64,000 nt of DNA from Burkholderiaceae bacterium (GTDB lineage Bacteria; Pseudomonadota; Gammaproteobacteria; Burkholderiales; Burkholderiaceae_E), in assembly GCA_021463505.1 (NCBI GenBank), contig JAJTYR010000001.1:112653-176652 (forward strand), given 5' to 3'. Below are positions 1-9,964 of this stretch, one piece after another. The notes under the pieces are model-generated. The model saw only the letters and a program-made list of their open reading frames with translations. It ran no database searches and was not told the origin of the DNA. The translations under genes were made by a program, and so were the position numbers. Each line of letters starts with the position of its first letter. The stretch's first letter is position 1.

Positions 1-18
1 CGGTTTCACTGGACTAGG

Positions 19-909
19 GTGGCGAAGGTGACGTCGTCCCCGTCCCGGACGTCCGGCGCCGACGCGCTCGCGCGCGAACTGCTGGCCGGCGCCTCGATCG
101 AGATCCCGGCCCGCGAACTGGGTGACGCGGTGGCTTTCGCGCGCAGGCGCCAGGTATTCATCCCCTGGACGCCGAACCTCGATGCGCGGGCCATCGCGGC
201 GGCCACCTCCCGGGCGGGCGCACTCGGTCTGATGCCCGTGCCGCACGTGGTGGCGCGCCGCCTCGGCAGCGAATCGGCGGCGCGCGAACTGCTGGGCGAA
301 CTGCGCCGCGGTGGCGCCGAATCGGTGCTGCTGGTGGGCGGTGACCTGCGCGAGTCCGCTGGCCCCTACCGTTCGAGTTTCGAGGTGCTGCGCGCGGGCC
401 TGCTGCAGGACTGCGGCTTCGCGCAGGCCGGGGTCTGCGGCTATCCCGAGGGGCATCCGCGCATTCCCGAATCGGCGCTGCGCGAGGATCTCGATCTGAA
501 GCTCGGCTATGCGCGAAGTCACGGCCTGCGGCTGTTCGTGGTCTCGCAGTTCTGCTTCGACGGTGCGGCGATCGGCCGCTGGGCCGCCGATCTGCGCGCC
601 CGCGGCGTCGATGTGCCGCTGCGCATCGGCGTGGCCGGGCCGACCACGGTCGCGCGGCTGCTCAAGCTGGGTGTGCAGTGCGGGATCGGCAACTCGCTGC
701 GAGCGCTGAAAGGGCGGGTCGGATCGTTGACGCGGCTTGCGGCCACGCACGACCCGACGAAGCTGATCCGCGGGATCGCCGTGGCGCGCCTGGCGCAGCC
801 GTCGCTCGACCCCTTCGCGCTGCACCTGTTCGCGTTCGGCGGTATGACCCCGACGGCACAGTGGCTCTCCCGGAGCACGGAGGAGCCGGCTAATATGGCG
901 AGCGGCTGA
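19..909 (+). CDS. MetF-like (methylenetetrahydrofolate reductase family) protein, paralog A; frame is open to the window edge so the true start could lie upstream
   Basis: ORF 296 aa; motifs GYPEGHPRI, LFVVSQFCFD, RIGVAGPTT, LHLFAFGG typical of the MTHFR-like TIM-barrel family; GTG start at 19. Confidence 0.75.
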   Translation: MAKVTSSPSRTSGADALARELLAGASIEIPARELGDAVAFARRRQVFIPWTPNLDARAIAAATSRAGALGLMPVPHVVARRLGSESAARELLGELRRGGAESVLLVGGDLRESAGPYRSSFEVLRAGLLQDCGFAQAGVCGYPEGHPRIPESALREDLDLKLGYARSHGLRLFVVSQFCFDGAAIGRWAADLRARGVDVPLRIGVAGPTTVARLLKLGVQCGIGNSLRALKGRVGSLTRLAATHDPTKLIRGIAVARLAQPSLDPFALHLFAFGGMTPTAQWLSRSTEEPANMASG

Positions 910-948
910 CCCGTTCACGATCCATCCACACTCACAAGGGGACGTTCG

Positions 949-2238
949 ATGGCTACCGAAGCACGCAAATTCGCCTTTGCAACCCAGCAACTGCACGCCG
1001 GCCAGAAGTCCGACCCGACGACGGGCAGCCGCGCGGTGCCGCTGTACCAGACCACCAGCTACCAGTTCCGCGACACCGAGCACGCGGCCAACCTGTTCGC
1101 GCTCAAGGAACTCGGCAACATCTACACGCGACTGATGAACCCGACCAGCGACGTGCTCGAGCAGCGCATCGCGGTACTCGAAGGCGGCGTCGCAGGCGTG
1201 GCAGCCAGCTCGGGGCACGCTGCGCAGGCCCAGGCGATCTTCACGCTGTGCAATTCGGGCGACCACATCGTGAGCAGCAGCCGGCTCTACGGCGGCACCT
1301 ACAACCAGTTCAACCACACGCTGCGCAATCTGGGCATCGAGGTCACCTTCGTCGACCCGACCGACCCGAAGAACTTCGAGCGCGCGATCCGCCCGAACAC
1401 GAAGATCCTCTACGGCGAGACGCTGGGCAACCCCGACATCGCGGTGTTTCCGATCGAGGAGGTCGCCGCGACGGCGAAGAAGCACGGCATCGTGCTGATG
1501 ATCGACAACACGTTTGCCACGCCGTACCTGTTCCGGCCGATCGAGTGGGGCGCGAACGTGGTCGTTCACAGCACCACCAAGTTCATCGGCGGGCACGGCA
1601 CCAGCATCGGCGGGATGATCGTCGACGGCGGCAACTTCGACTGGACCAGCGGACGCTTCCCCAACTTCACGACTCCCGATCCGTCATATCATGGGCTGGT
1701 CTACGCCAGCCTGGTCGGCATGGGGCTGCCGCCATTCGCGATCAAGGTGCGCGTGCACGTGCTGCGCGACATCGGCGCCTGCGCGTCGCCCTTCAACAGC
1801 TGGCAGACGATCCAGGGCGTCGAGACGCTGAGCCTGCGGATGGAGCGCCACACGCAGAACGGACAGGCGGTGGCCGAGTTCCTCGAAAAGCATCCGAAAG
1901 TCGGCTGGGTCATGTACCCCGGTCTGAGGAGCCACCCCGACTACGAACGCGCGAAGAAGTACCTGCCGAAGGGCTGCGGCGCGATCATGGGCTTCGGCAT
2001 CAAGGGCGGGGTCGACGCCGGCAAGAAGTTCATCGAGAGCCTGCAGCTGTTCAGCCACCTGGCCAACGTCGGCGACGCCAAGAGCCTGGCGATTCATCCG
2101 GCCACCACCACGCACAGCCAGCTCACCGTCGAGGAACAGAAGACCGCCGGCGTGAGTCCCGACTTCGTGCGGCTGAGCGTCGGCGTCGAGGACATCGACG
2201 ACATCCTCTGGGACCTCGATCAGGCGCTCAACGCCTGA
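949..2238 (+). CDS. metY: O-acetylhomoserine aminocarboxypropyltransferase (Cys/Met metabolism PLP enzyme)
   Basis: 429 aa; [10 protein letters not shown]..., [21 protein letters not shown]-lysine region, [19 protein letters not shown]. Confidence 0.93.
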   Translation: MATEARKFAFATQQLHAGQKSDPTTGSRAVPLYQTTSYQFRDTEHAANLFALKELGNIYTRLMNPTSDVLEQRIAVLEGGVAGVAASSGHAAQAQAIFTLCNSGDHIVSSSRLYGGTYNQFNHTLRNLGIEVTFVDPTDPKNFERAIRPNTKILYGETLGNPDIAVFPIEEVAATAKKHGIVLMIDNTFATPYLFRPIEWGANVVVHSTTKFIGGHGTSIGGMIVDGGNFDWTSGRFPNFTTPDPSYHGLVYASLVGMGLPPFAIKVRVHVLRDIGACASPFNSWQTIQGVETLSLRMERHTQNGQAVAEFLEKHPKVGWVMYPGLRSHPDYERAKKYLPKGCGAIMGFGIKGGVDAGKKFIESLQLFSHLANVGDAKSLAIHPATTTHSQLTVEEQKTAGVSPDFVRLSVGVEDIDDILWDLDQALNA

Positions 2239-2246
2239 TGACGGTC

Positions 2247-2271
2247 CGGGCGGGCGCACCGCGCCCGCCCG
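2247..2271. other. Perfect GC stem-loop in the metY-metA intergenic gap (11-bp stem, ACC loop)
   Basis: cgggcgggcgc-acc-gcgcccgcccg read directly. Confidence 0.75.
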
Positions 2272-2289
2272 ACGCTGCCGGAGCCCATC

Positions 2290-3231
2290 GTGCCGGTCAG
2301 GATCCCGTCGACGCTTCCCGCCCGCGCCACGCTCGAGCGCGAGAACGTCTTCGTGATGGGCGAGGAGCGCGCCGCGCGCCAGGACATCCGTCCGATGCGC
2401 GTGGCGATCCTCAACCTGATGCCGACCAAGATCGCCACCGAGACGCAACTGCTGCGGCTGCTCGGCAATACGGCGCTGCAGGTGGACGTGACGCTGCTGC
2501 ACACCGCCACCCACGAGTCGAGAAACGTTGCCGCCGATCACCTGCTCGAGCACTACACCACTTTCGAGCAGGTGCGCCACGAGAAGTTCGACGGCCTGGT
2601 GATCACCGGTGCGCCGGTCGAGCAGATGCCGTTCGAGGAGGTCGACTACTGGCCCGAGGTCGCGGCGATCATCGACTGGGCCAGCGAGGCCGTCTCCTCG
2701 ACGCTGAACATCTGCTGGGGCGCACAGGCGGCGCTGTACCACCGCTACGGCATCCCGAAGCATCCGCTGCCGCGCAAGATGTTCGGCGTGTTCGAGCACC
2801 GCACGCTCGCGCCCACCGACCGGTTGCTGCGCGGTTTCGACGACGTCTTCCTCGCGCCGCATTCGCGGCACACCGAGGTGCGCCGCACCGACATCGAGCA
2901 GGTCGGCGAGGTTTCGATCCTCGCCGAATCCGACGATGCCGGCGTCTATCTGGCGGGTTCGCGCGACGGCAGGCACGTGTTCGTCACCGGTCATTCCGAG
3001 TACGACCCGCTCACGCTGAAGGCCGAGTACGACCGCGACGTCGCCAGGGGCCTGCCGATCGAGGTGCCGCGCAACTACTACCCGGACGACGATCCGTCGC
3101 GTCCGCCGCTGGTGCGCTGGCGCGGCCACGCGAACCTGCTGTTCGCGAACTGGCTGAACTACCACGTCTACCAGGTCACGCCGTTCCATCCGGGCGACAT
3201 CCCGATTGGCGCCATGCACACCGATTTCTAG
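2290..3231 (+). CDS. metA: Homoserine O-acyltransferase (MetA-type)
   Basis: 313 aa; [55 protein letters not shown] start. Confidence 0.92.
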   Translation: MPVRIPSTLPARATLERENVFVMGEERAARQDIRPMRVAILNLMPTKIATETQLLRLLGNTALQVDVTLLHTATHESRNVAADHLLEHYTTFEQVRHEKFDGLVITGAPVEQMPFEEVDYWPEVAAIIDWASEAVSSTLNICWGAQAALYHRYGIPKHPLPRKMFGVFEHRTLAPTDRLLRGFDDVFLAPHSRHTEVRRTDIEQVGEVSILAESDDAGVYLAGSRDGRHVFVTGHSEYDPLTLKAEYDRDVARGLPIEVPRNYYPDDDPSRPPLVRWRGHANLLFANWLNYHVYQVTPFHPGDIPIGAMHTDF

Positions 3232-3246
3232 AACGGGCTCCCGAAC

Positions 3247-4917
3247 GTGTCGTCGAACATCCGGATCGCGCAGGCCGCGAAGATGCAGCGCATCTCGCGC
3301 ATCGCCCTCGAAAAGCTGGGCATTCCCGAGGAGCACGTCGAGACCTACGGACACTACAAGGCGAAGATCTCGCTCGACCATCTCGCGTCGCTGCGCGACC
3401 GCCCGGATGGCAAGCTGGTGCTGGTCACCGCGATCAGTCCGACGCCGGCCGGGGAGGGCAAGACCACGACCACGGTGGGGCTGGGCGACGCGCTCAACCA
3501 CATCGGCCGCAAGGCGGTGATCTGTCTGCGCGAGCCCTCGCTGGGACCGGTGTTCGGCATGAAGGGCGGTGCCGCGGGCGGCGGGTATGCGCAGGTGGTG
3601 CCGATGGAGGACATCAACCTGCACTTCACCGGCGACTTCTCCGCGATCGGCCTGGCCAACAATCTGCTCGCGGCGCTGATCGACAACCACATCGCGCACG
3701 GCAACGAACTCGGCATCGACCCGCGGCGCATCGAGTGGCGGCGCGTCGTCGACATGAACGACCGGGCGCTGCGCGAGATCGTGGTCGGGCTGGGTGGCAC
3801 CGCCAACGGTTTTCCGCGCGAAGACGGCTTCGAGATCGTCGTCGCCTCCGAAGTGATGGCGATCTTCTGCCTGGCCGGTTCGCTCGACGACCTGCGCACG
3901 CGGCTGGGCGAAATCGTCGTGGCCTGGAACCGCGAGGGGCGCCCGGTGCGCGCGCGCGACCTGAATGCGCACGGCGCGATGACCGTGCTTCTGAAGGATG
4001 CGCTCAAGCCGAACCTGGTGCAGACGCTCGAGAACAACCCGGCGCTGATCCACGGCGGTCCGTTCGGCAACATCGCGCACGGCTGCAACTCGGTGATCGC
4101 CACGCGCGCGGCACTGAAGCTGGCCGATTACGTGGTCACCGAGGCCGGCTTCGGCGCCGACCTCGGGGCCGAGAAGTTCCTCGACATCAAGTGCCGCAGC
4201 GCCGGGTTGATGCCCGATGCCGCAGTGCTCGTCGCGACGATCCGCGCAATCAAGTACCACGGCGGGGTCGATCCGCGCGAGCTCGGCCACGAGAACGCGA
4301 AGGCGCTTGCCCGGGGGATGGTCAACCTCGAGCGCCACGTCGAGAACCTGCGCGACGTCTACCGGTTGCCGGCGGTGGTCGCGATCAATCGCTTTTCCCT
4401 GGATTCCGACGAGGAGATCGAGGCGGTGCGCGCGCGGATGGCGAAGCTCGGCATCGGGATGGTCACCGCGAACCACTGGGCCGAGGGCGGGCGCGGTGCT
4501 GTCGATCTCGCGCACGCGGTGGTCGCGCTGTGCCAGAAGCCGGCCCGTCCGGCCTTCGTCTACGAGGACGACGAACCGCTGTGGCAGAAGATCGAGAAGG
4601 TGGCGAAAGCGGTGTATCGCGCCTCCGAAGTCACGGCCGACAGCAAGGTACGCGCGCGCATCCGCAAGCTGCAGGACGACGGCTACGGGCACTATCCGGT
4701 CTGCGTCGCCAAGACCCAGTATTCGTTCTCCACCGACCCGAAGCTGCGCGGCGCACCCGAGGGGCACGTGCTGAACGTGCGCGAAGTGCACCTGTCGGCG
4801 GGCGCCGGCTTCGTGGTGATGGTCTGCGGCGACATCATGACCATGCCCGGGTTGCCGAAGGCGCCGTCGGCCGACACCATCGACCTCGTCGACGGCAAGG
4901 TGGTGGGGCTGTTCTGA
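3247..4917 (+). CDS. fhs: Formate--tetrahydrofolate ligase
   Basis: 556 aa; [24 protein letters not shown]-loop and downstream family motifs. Confidence 0.95.
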   Translation: MSSNIRIAQAAKMQRISRIALEKLGIPEEHVETYGHYKAKISLDHLASLRDRPDGKLVLVTAISPTPAGEGKTTTTVGLGDALNHIGRKAVICLREPSLGPVFGMKGGAAGGGYAQVVPMEDINLHFTGDFSAIGLANNLLAALIDNHIAHGNELGIDPRRIEWRRVVDMNDRALREIVVGLGGTANGFPREDGFEIVVASEVMAIFCLAGSLDDLRTRLGEIVVAWNREGRPVRARDLNAHGAMTVLLKDALKPNLVQTLENNPALIHGGPFGNIAHGCNSVIATRAALKLADYVVTEAGFGADLGAEKFLDIKCRSAGLMPDAAVLVATIRAIKYHGGVDPRELGHENAKALARGMVNLERHVENLRDVYRLPAVVAINRFSLDSDEEIEAVRARMAKLGIGMVTANHWAEGGRGAVDLAHAVVALCQKPARPAFVYEDDEPLWQKIEKVAKAVYRASEVTADSKVRARIRKLQDDGYGHYPVCVAKTQYSFSTDPKLRGAPEGHVLNVREVHLSAGAGFVVMVCGDIMTMPGLPKAPSADTIDLVDGKVVGLF

Positions 4918-4921
4918 GCGC

Positions 4922-5830
4922 TCAGCCGGCGCTGGTGTCGCGGATCCACTGTGCGGAGTCCGCGAAATTGCCGAAGGCGAACAGGTGCAGCCCGGATACC
5001 CCCAGGCCGGCCGCCTGCGGTGCGAGGGCACGCGCAAGGTCGTCCGGGCCGTGGCGCGCGAGCATCCGGTTCAGCGAAACCGGCTGCGAGCCGAGCGCCT
5101 TCATCGAGGCGCCGATCCCGCAGCGTACGGCGTAGGCGAGCAACGTGCGCACGGTCGCGGGACCCGCCACGCCGACGCGCACCGGCAGCGTCACGCCACG
5201 TGCGCGCAGTCGTTCGAGCCAGTCGAGCACGCGCTGCGGCTCGAAGCAGAACTGCGAGACGACGAACAATTCGATCCCGTGCGCCTCGGCGTAGCGGATC
5301 TTGCGCCCGAGCGCGTCGTCGAGCGCCTGCTGTGCAATGCGTCGATGGCCTTCCGGATAGCCGGCCACGCCGATGCTGCGGATTCCGCAGGCCTCGAGCA
5401 CGCCGGTCTCGAGCACCTGCAGGCTCGAGTCAAACGGGCCGGCCCCCGTGTCGCTGTCGCCGGCAATCAGCAGCACGCGCGTCACGTCGGCCTCGTCGCG
5501 CAGTCGGGCAGCGAAGTCGGCCACCGCGGCCGCACTCGCGAAGCGGCGCGCGGCCAGGTGCGGCACCGGGTTCAGGCCGACCTGGCGCAGCCGCGTGGCC
5601 GTGCTGAGGACGTGGTGATAGGGGGTGCCCGGCAGGAACGTGACGTGGACGTCGGTGCCCGGTGCGAGCATTCGCGCATAACCGCCGACATCGGCGATGT
5701 TGCGGGTCGAGGTTTCGATCGATGCGCCACGCGCGAGGCGGACGATGGCCTCGCGCAGGCCGGCGTCGGCGCGCGCCGCCGTCGTGCCGGTTGCTGCCGC
5801 AGTACCTGTGCTTGCGTCTCCGGGGTTCAT
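4922..5830 (-). CDS. MetF-like (methylenetetrahydrofolate reductase family) protein, paralog B
   Basis: C-terminal part of ORF 4922..6193; MNPGDAS start at 5830; shares GYPEGHRRI, LFVVSQFCFE, VGVAGPATV, LHLFAFG with the 19..909 protein. Confidence 0.75.
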   Translation of the reverse strand: MNPGDASTGTAAATGTTAARADAGLREAIVRLARGASIETSTRNIADVGGYARMLAPGTDVHVTFLPGTPYHHVLSTATRLRQVGLNPVPHLAARRFASAAAVADFAARLRDEADVTRVLLIAGDSDTGAGPFDSSLQVLETGVLEACGIRSIGVAGYPEGHRRIAQQALDDALGRKIRYAEAHGIELFVVSQFCFEPQRVLDWLERLRARGVTLPVRVGVAGPATVRTLLAYAVRCGIGASMKALGSQPVSLNRMLARHGPDDLARALAPQAAGLGVSGLHLFAFGNFADSAQWIRDTSAG

Positions 5831-5841
5831 GCCCGCGTCCT

Positions 5842-7242
5842 TCAGTCGCGATGCCGCGAGATGATGTACGACTCGTCCTGGAACCATAGCCCGTTGTAGC
5901 GGCGCAGCACCTCGCCGGTGACCTCGAGGTAGCGCCGGTCGCCCATCGCGCTCTCGAGCCGTGCGTCGTCGATCTGGCCGACGTAGATCGCGGCGTTCCA
6001 GGCGGCAAACAGCATCGACGTGCCGATCGACGCCGACAGTTCGGTAGGCAGCGCGTGCATGTCGAAGCGAAACAGCGAGCGTGCGTCGGAATAGGCATTG
6101 AAGTTCAGGCCGCGCGCGCCCGCGCCGAGCGCCGCCTTGACCGCCTTGAGCATCCGGTGGCGGTCGTGCACGAACGGGTTCTCCCCGGGCCACATCTTCT
6201 GCAGGATCTCGAGCCCGGGATCGTCGCCGCGCGAATGGATCGCCAGCAGCCGCCCGCCGGGGGCCAGGCTGCGCGCCAGTGGCGCGATCACACGCGAGGC
6301 CTTGAACTGCAGGTCGGCGCGCGCCCGGTAGGGCTGCGACGCAATCACCAGATCGTAACCGGCCTCGCCGCCGCCGCGCTTCGGAATCACCGACTCGAGC
6401 AGGAAGCGGTGGTCGTCGCGATACAGTACCAGCACGGTCGGCCGGGCATAGACGGGGTTGCCGGTGGCCGGATCGATGTTCACGCGCCAGTTCTCGGCGA
6501 GAAACGGCCCGAGTGCGGCGATCTGTTCCTCGAAGTCGTGCGAGGTGGCGCCCGTGAGCGCAACTTCGTGCCAGACCAGGGTGGTCGCCGCGGCCAGCGA
6601 CGCGGGCGCCAGCGACGGCGCCTCGGTGTAGTTCAGGTTGGTGAACACCAGCACCGTGGCCGGATGCTCGAAGAAGCGGTCGGCCATCTTCTCGAGCGTG
6701 AGCCGCACGTGCTCGACGCTGATTTCCTTGCCGACGATGTAGAACGGCATGGTCGCGAAGCGCTTGTGCATCGCGCGCATCGCGCGAACCAGCACGGTGC
6801 CGTCACCGAAGCCAGCGTCGAAGACGCGAACCGCGGGCGGCGACGGATGGATGTTCACCAGTTCCATGGCCACGCGTTGCGCGACCACCGCCTTCTCCGA
6901 GCAGGTGCTGACGAAGAGCTGGTACTTCTGCCGGTTGTCGAAGAAGCGGAAATTGCGGTCGACGTGGGCCGGCGGCTGTTGCGGATCGGTGCGCGGCAGC
7001 GGCAGCGGTGCGCCGGCCGGTGCATCGATCAGGAATCCGCGGCCGTGGCGCGCGGCGGCGCGCGCATCGCTCGCGATGAACCGGCGCACCCGCTCGGCGG
7101 TGGCGGTCGTGATCCGTCCGCCGTCGCGCAGGCGGTTGACGAACTTGCCGTCATTGACCGCGAAGCGTCCGAAGGTCGATTCTGCGACGCCTGCCCTGCG
7201 GCAGTATTCGACGATTTCGCGCAGCAGCGTGTCGGCTTCCAC
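5842..7242 (-). CDS. SAM-dependent methyltransferase-like protein with an N-terminal HTH-like segment, unknown substrate
   Basis: 466 aa; VFDAGFGDGTVLVRAM resembles MTase motif I; N-term STFGRFAVNDGKFVNRLRDGGRIT. Confidence 0.6.
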   Translation of the reverse strand: MEADTLLREIVEYCRRAGVAESTFGRFAVNDGKFVNRLRDGGRITTATAERVRRFIASDARAAARHGRGFLIDAPAGAPLPLPRTDPQQPPAHVDRNFRFFDNRQKYQLFVSTCSEKAVVAQRVAMELVNIHPSPPAVRVFDAGFGDGTVLVRAMRAMHKRFATMPFYIVGKEISVEHVRLTLEKMADRFFEHPATVLVFTNLNYTEAPSLAPASLAAATTLVWHEVALTGATSHDFEEQIAALGPFLAENWRVNIDPATGNPVYARPTVLVLYRDDHRFLLESVIPKRGGGEAGYDLVIASQPYRARADLQFKASRVIAPLARSLAPGGRLLAIHSRGDDPGLEILQKMWPGENPFVHDRHRMLKAVKAALGAGARGLNFNAYSDARSLFRFDMHALPTELSASIGTSMLFAAWNAAIYVGQIDDARLESAMGDRRYLEVTGEVLRRYNGLWFQDESYIISRHRD

Positions 7243-7341
7243 CTGCGCACCCGTATCGGCCTATCCCCTGTGTCCGACCGATTTGAGTGGATCCCCGGTG
7301 GGCTGTCAAGGTTTTTCGGCTCCCACCGGTGAAGTGGGACC

Positions 7342-7968
7342 TCAGGTGGGACGCTGTCGCCGATGGCGTGTCGCGGCGCGCTCGTCGACGATGACGTCCA
7401 TCGGGATGTCGTGCGGCTGCGGTTCGAACGCGGGCAGCGCTGCGGCCGAGTAGCCGACGCCGATCGTCAAGGTGTGCGCCGGGCTGGCGGCGAGGGTGCG
7501 GTCGTAGTAGCCGCCCCCGTAGCCGAGGCGGTAGCCTTCGCGGCTGAAGCCGACGAGCGGGGCGATCACCACTTGCGGCACGAGCGTCTCGCCGTCGGAC
7601 GGTTGCGGAATGTTCCAGACGCCGGGAACGAGCCGGGCGCCGGCGCGCCATTCACGAAACAGCAGTGGGGCACCCCGGGCGACAACGACCGGCAGCGCGC
7701 AACGCGCACCACGCTCGCGCAGCGATCCGGTCCACGCCCGCAGGTCGGGTTCGCCGCGGATCGGCCAGTAGACCGCCACGACCAGACCGCGCACCTCGGG
7801 CAACAACGGGTCGAGTACGGCGCCGATCCGGCGCGCGAACTCGCGTCGCTGCTTCGCTGGCATGGCCAGTCGCGCCGCAATCAGGCGGCTGCGCTCGGCC
7901 TTGCGCCACGCTGTCCAGGCCGGCATCGACGGCGTTTCTGCGTTCATTCGTCTCCTTGCCGGCTGCAC
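7342..7968 (-). CDS. 5-formyltetrahydrofolate cyclo-ligase
   Basis: APLVGFSREGYRLGYGGGYYDRTLA signature and RRELAR-type N-terminus. Confidence 0.9.
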   Translation of the reverse strand: MQPARRRMNAETPSMPAWTAWRKAERSRLIAARLAMPAKQRREFARRIGAVLDPLLPEVRGLVVAVYWPIRGEPDLRAWTGSLRERGARCALPVVVARGAPLLFREWRAGARLVPGVWNIPQPSDGETLVPQVVIAPLVGFSREGYRLGYGGGYYDRTLAASPAHTLTIGVGYSAAALPAFEPQPHDIPMDVIVDERAATRHRRQRPT

Positions 7969-8060
7969 CCGCTTTGCGCCCGGCGTGCCTGCCCCCTATG
8001 TTAGTGTCGAACGCTGATGACACCCGTTTCGGCCATGCTGCGCCCCCGGTTGCCACTGCG

Positions 8061-9197
8061 ATGACCCCGACCGATGCAAGCTGTCTTCTCGAGCACGATG
8101 CCGATGGCAGCGTGCTTCGGCTGGTGGGCAGCTGGCGGCTGTCGCGCCTCGCCCGGCTCGATGCGGCCTTGCGCGCGTTGCCGGCCGTGCAAGGCGACTG
8201 GCGTCGCCGGGTCGCGCTCGATGGCTCCGGCCTGGCCGAGGTCGATACCGCAGCGGCACTGCTCGTCTGGTTCCATCTGGAGCAGGCCGGCGTACCGGCC
8301 GCAGAGGTCGGCCTGCGCGAGTTCGGTGGCGCGCAGGCGCGGATCCTCGAACTGGTTCGCGAGCGCCTGCCCGAACTGCAGCCGGCGGCGCCGCTGCGCC
8401 GGCGCGGGGCCCTGGGCCAGCTCGGCGTGTCGAGCCTGCAGTGGGCGGGGTTGCTTCACGGCCACCTCGACTTCCTGGGCCGCGTGATCGTCGAGCTGGC
8501 GCGCGTTGCCATGCGCCCGGCGATCCTGCGCGGGCGCGAACTGTCTGCGCAGTTCGCGCAGGTGTGTGTCACGGCAATTCCGGTGGTCGCGCTGGTGAGC
8601 TTCCTGATCGGTCTCGTGATCGCGTACCTGCTCGGGCTGCAGGCCGAGAAATACGGCGCGAACATCTTCGTCGTCGACGGCGTGGCGCTCGGGCTGGCGC
8701 GCGAGTTCTCGCCGCTGATCGTCGCCACCATCGTTGCCGGCCGCTCGGGTGCCGCGTTCACCGCCCAGCTGGGCACGATGAAGCTGACCGAGGAGATCGA
8801 CGCCATCCGCACGCTCGGGCTGTCGGCCGAGCAGGTGCTGGTGGTGCCGCGTGTCCTGGCGCTGGTGGTGTCGTTGCCGCTGCTGGTGTTCGTGGGCGAC
8901 GTGATGGGCGCGCTCGGCGCGATGGTCATCGCCGAGCGCATGCTCGACATCACGCCGTCCACGTTCGTGGACCGCCTGCACGATGCGCTCGCGCCGCGTC
9001 ACTTCGTGATCGGACTGGCCAAGGCACCCGCGTTCGCGCTGTTCATTGCGGTGATCGGCTGCCGTATGGGTCTTGCGGTGAGCCGCGACACCCGGTCGAT
9101 CGGGATCAACACCACCTCCACGGTGGTTCAGGGAATCGTCGCGGTGATCCTGCTCGACGCGCTGTTCGCGGTGCTGCTCCAGGAACTCGGGCTTTGA
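8061..9197 (+). CDS. MlaE-family ABC transporter permease with N-terminal STAS-like domain
   Basis: MlaE core (IVATIVAGRSGAAFTAQLGTMKLTEEIDAIRTLGL); N-term STAS-like segment (VALDGSGLAEVDTAAALLVWF); ATG at 8061 in the 7665..9197 ORF. Confidence 0.88.
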   Translation: MTPTDASCLLEHDADGSVLRLVGSWRLSRLARLDAALRALPAVQGDWRRRVALDGSGLAEVDTAAALLVWFHLEQAGVPAAEVGLREFGGAQARILELVRERLPELQPAAPLRRRGALGQLGVSSLQWAGLLHGHLDFLGRVIVELARVAMRPAILRGRELSAQFAQVCVTAIPVVALVSFLIGLVIAYLLGLQAEKYGANIFVVDGVALGLAREFSPLIVATIVAGRSGAAFTAQLGTMKLTEEIDAIRTLGLSAEQVLVVPRVLALVVSLPLLVFVGDVMGALGAMVIAERMLDITPSTFVDRLHDALAPRHFVIGLAKAPAFALFIAVIGCRMGLAVSRDTRSIGINTTSTVVQGIVAVILLDALFAVLLQELGL

Positions 9198-9964
9198 GCG
9201 GGTTCGCCATCGAAATCGAAGCGGTACGCACGCGATTCGGTGCGCAACTCGTGCACGACGGCGTCGACCTGCAGATCGGGCGCGGCGAACTGGTTGCACT
9301 GGTCGGCGGCAGCGGCAGCGGCAAGTCGGTGCTGTTGCGCGAGATCATCGGCCTGCAACGGCCGTGCGCGGGGCGCATCCGGCTGCTGGGCGCCGACGTC
9401 TGGGCGGCGTCGGTGCGCGAATTGACCGCGCTGCGGCGCCGGATCGGAGTGATGTTCCAGGATGGCGCACTGTTCTCGTCGCTGACCGTTGCCGGCAACG
9501 TGGCGACGCCGATGCTCGAGCACGGCGGGATTCCCGCGCGCCTGGTGGGCCCACTGGTCGACTTGCGACTGTCGATGGCCGGGCTGGCGCCACAGACGGG
9601 CGCGAAGCGGCCCAGCGAGCTCTCCGGCGGGATGCGCAAGCGCGCCGCGATCGCCCGGGCGCTCGCGCTCGAGCCCGAAGTGCTGTTTCTCGACGAGCCG
9701 ACTTCTGGGCTCGATCCGATCACCGCGCGCGCGTTCGACGCGCTGCTCGCCTCGCTCAATCGCGACCTCGGGATCACGGTGCTGCTGGTGACGCACGATC
9801 TCGACACGCTGGCGGGGATCGCGCAGCGCGTCGTCGTGCTCGGACAGGGGCGGGTGATCGCCGACGGCACGCTCGCGCAGGTGGCCGCGAATCCCGATCC
9901 GTGGATCCGCGCGTATTTCGCGGGCCGTAGAATGCTCGCGGAGGAGTCGCCCGATGGAGCCTGA
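9194..9964 (+). CDS. MlaF-family ABC transporter ATP-binding protein
   Basis: Walker A GGSGSGKS, signature LSGGMRKRAAIARAL, Walker B VLFLDEPTSGLDP; TTG start overlapping the upstream stop. Confidence 0.92.
   Translation: MSGFAIEIEAVRTRFGAQLVHDGVDLQIGRGELVALVGGSGSGKSVLLREIIGLQRPCAGRIRLLGADVWAASVRELTALRRRIGVMFQDGALFSSLTVAGNVATPMLEHGGIPARLVGPLVDLRLSMAGLAPQTGAKRPSELSGGMRKRAAIARALALEPEVLFLDEPTSGLDPITARAFDALLASLNRDLGITVLLVTHDLDTLAGIAQRVVVLGQGRVIADGTLAQVAANPDPWIRAYFAGRRMLAEESPDGA

Noticed and set aside
910-948. SAM/SAH riboswitch upstream of metY
   Set aside because: Only ~39 nt between genes; too short and no recognisable motif.
1684-5037. 1117-aa antisense ORF
   Set aside because: Antisense to metY/metA/fhs; composition (H/R/D/V-rich) is that of a shadow ORF.
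1248-5135. 1295-aa ORF on + strand overlapping metY, metA and fhs
   Set aside because: Out-of-frame shadow ORF, Arg/Ala/His-rich, typical of high-GC DNA; the real genes in other frames have clear family motifs.
7969-8060. 6S RNA expected near the 5-FTHF cyclo-ligase gene
   Set aside because: The space to the divergent mlaE-like gene is only ~90 bp and no 6S-like structure was evident.
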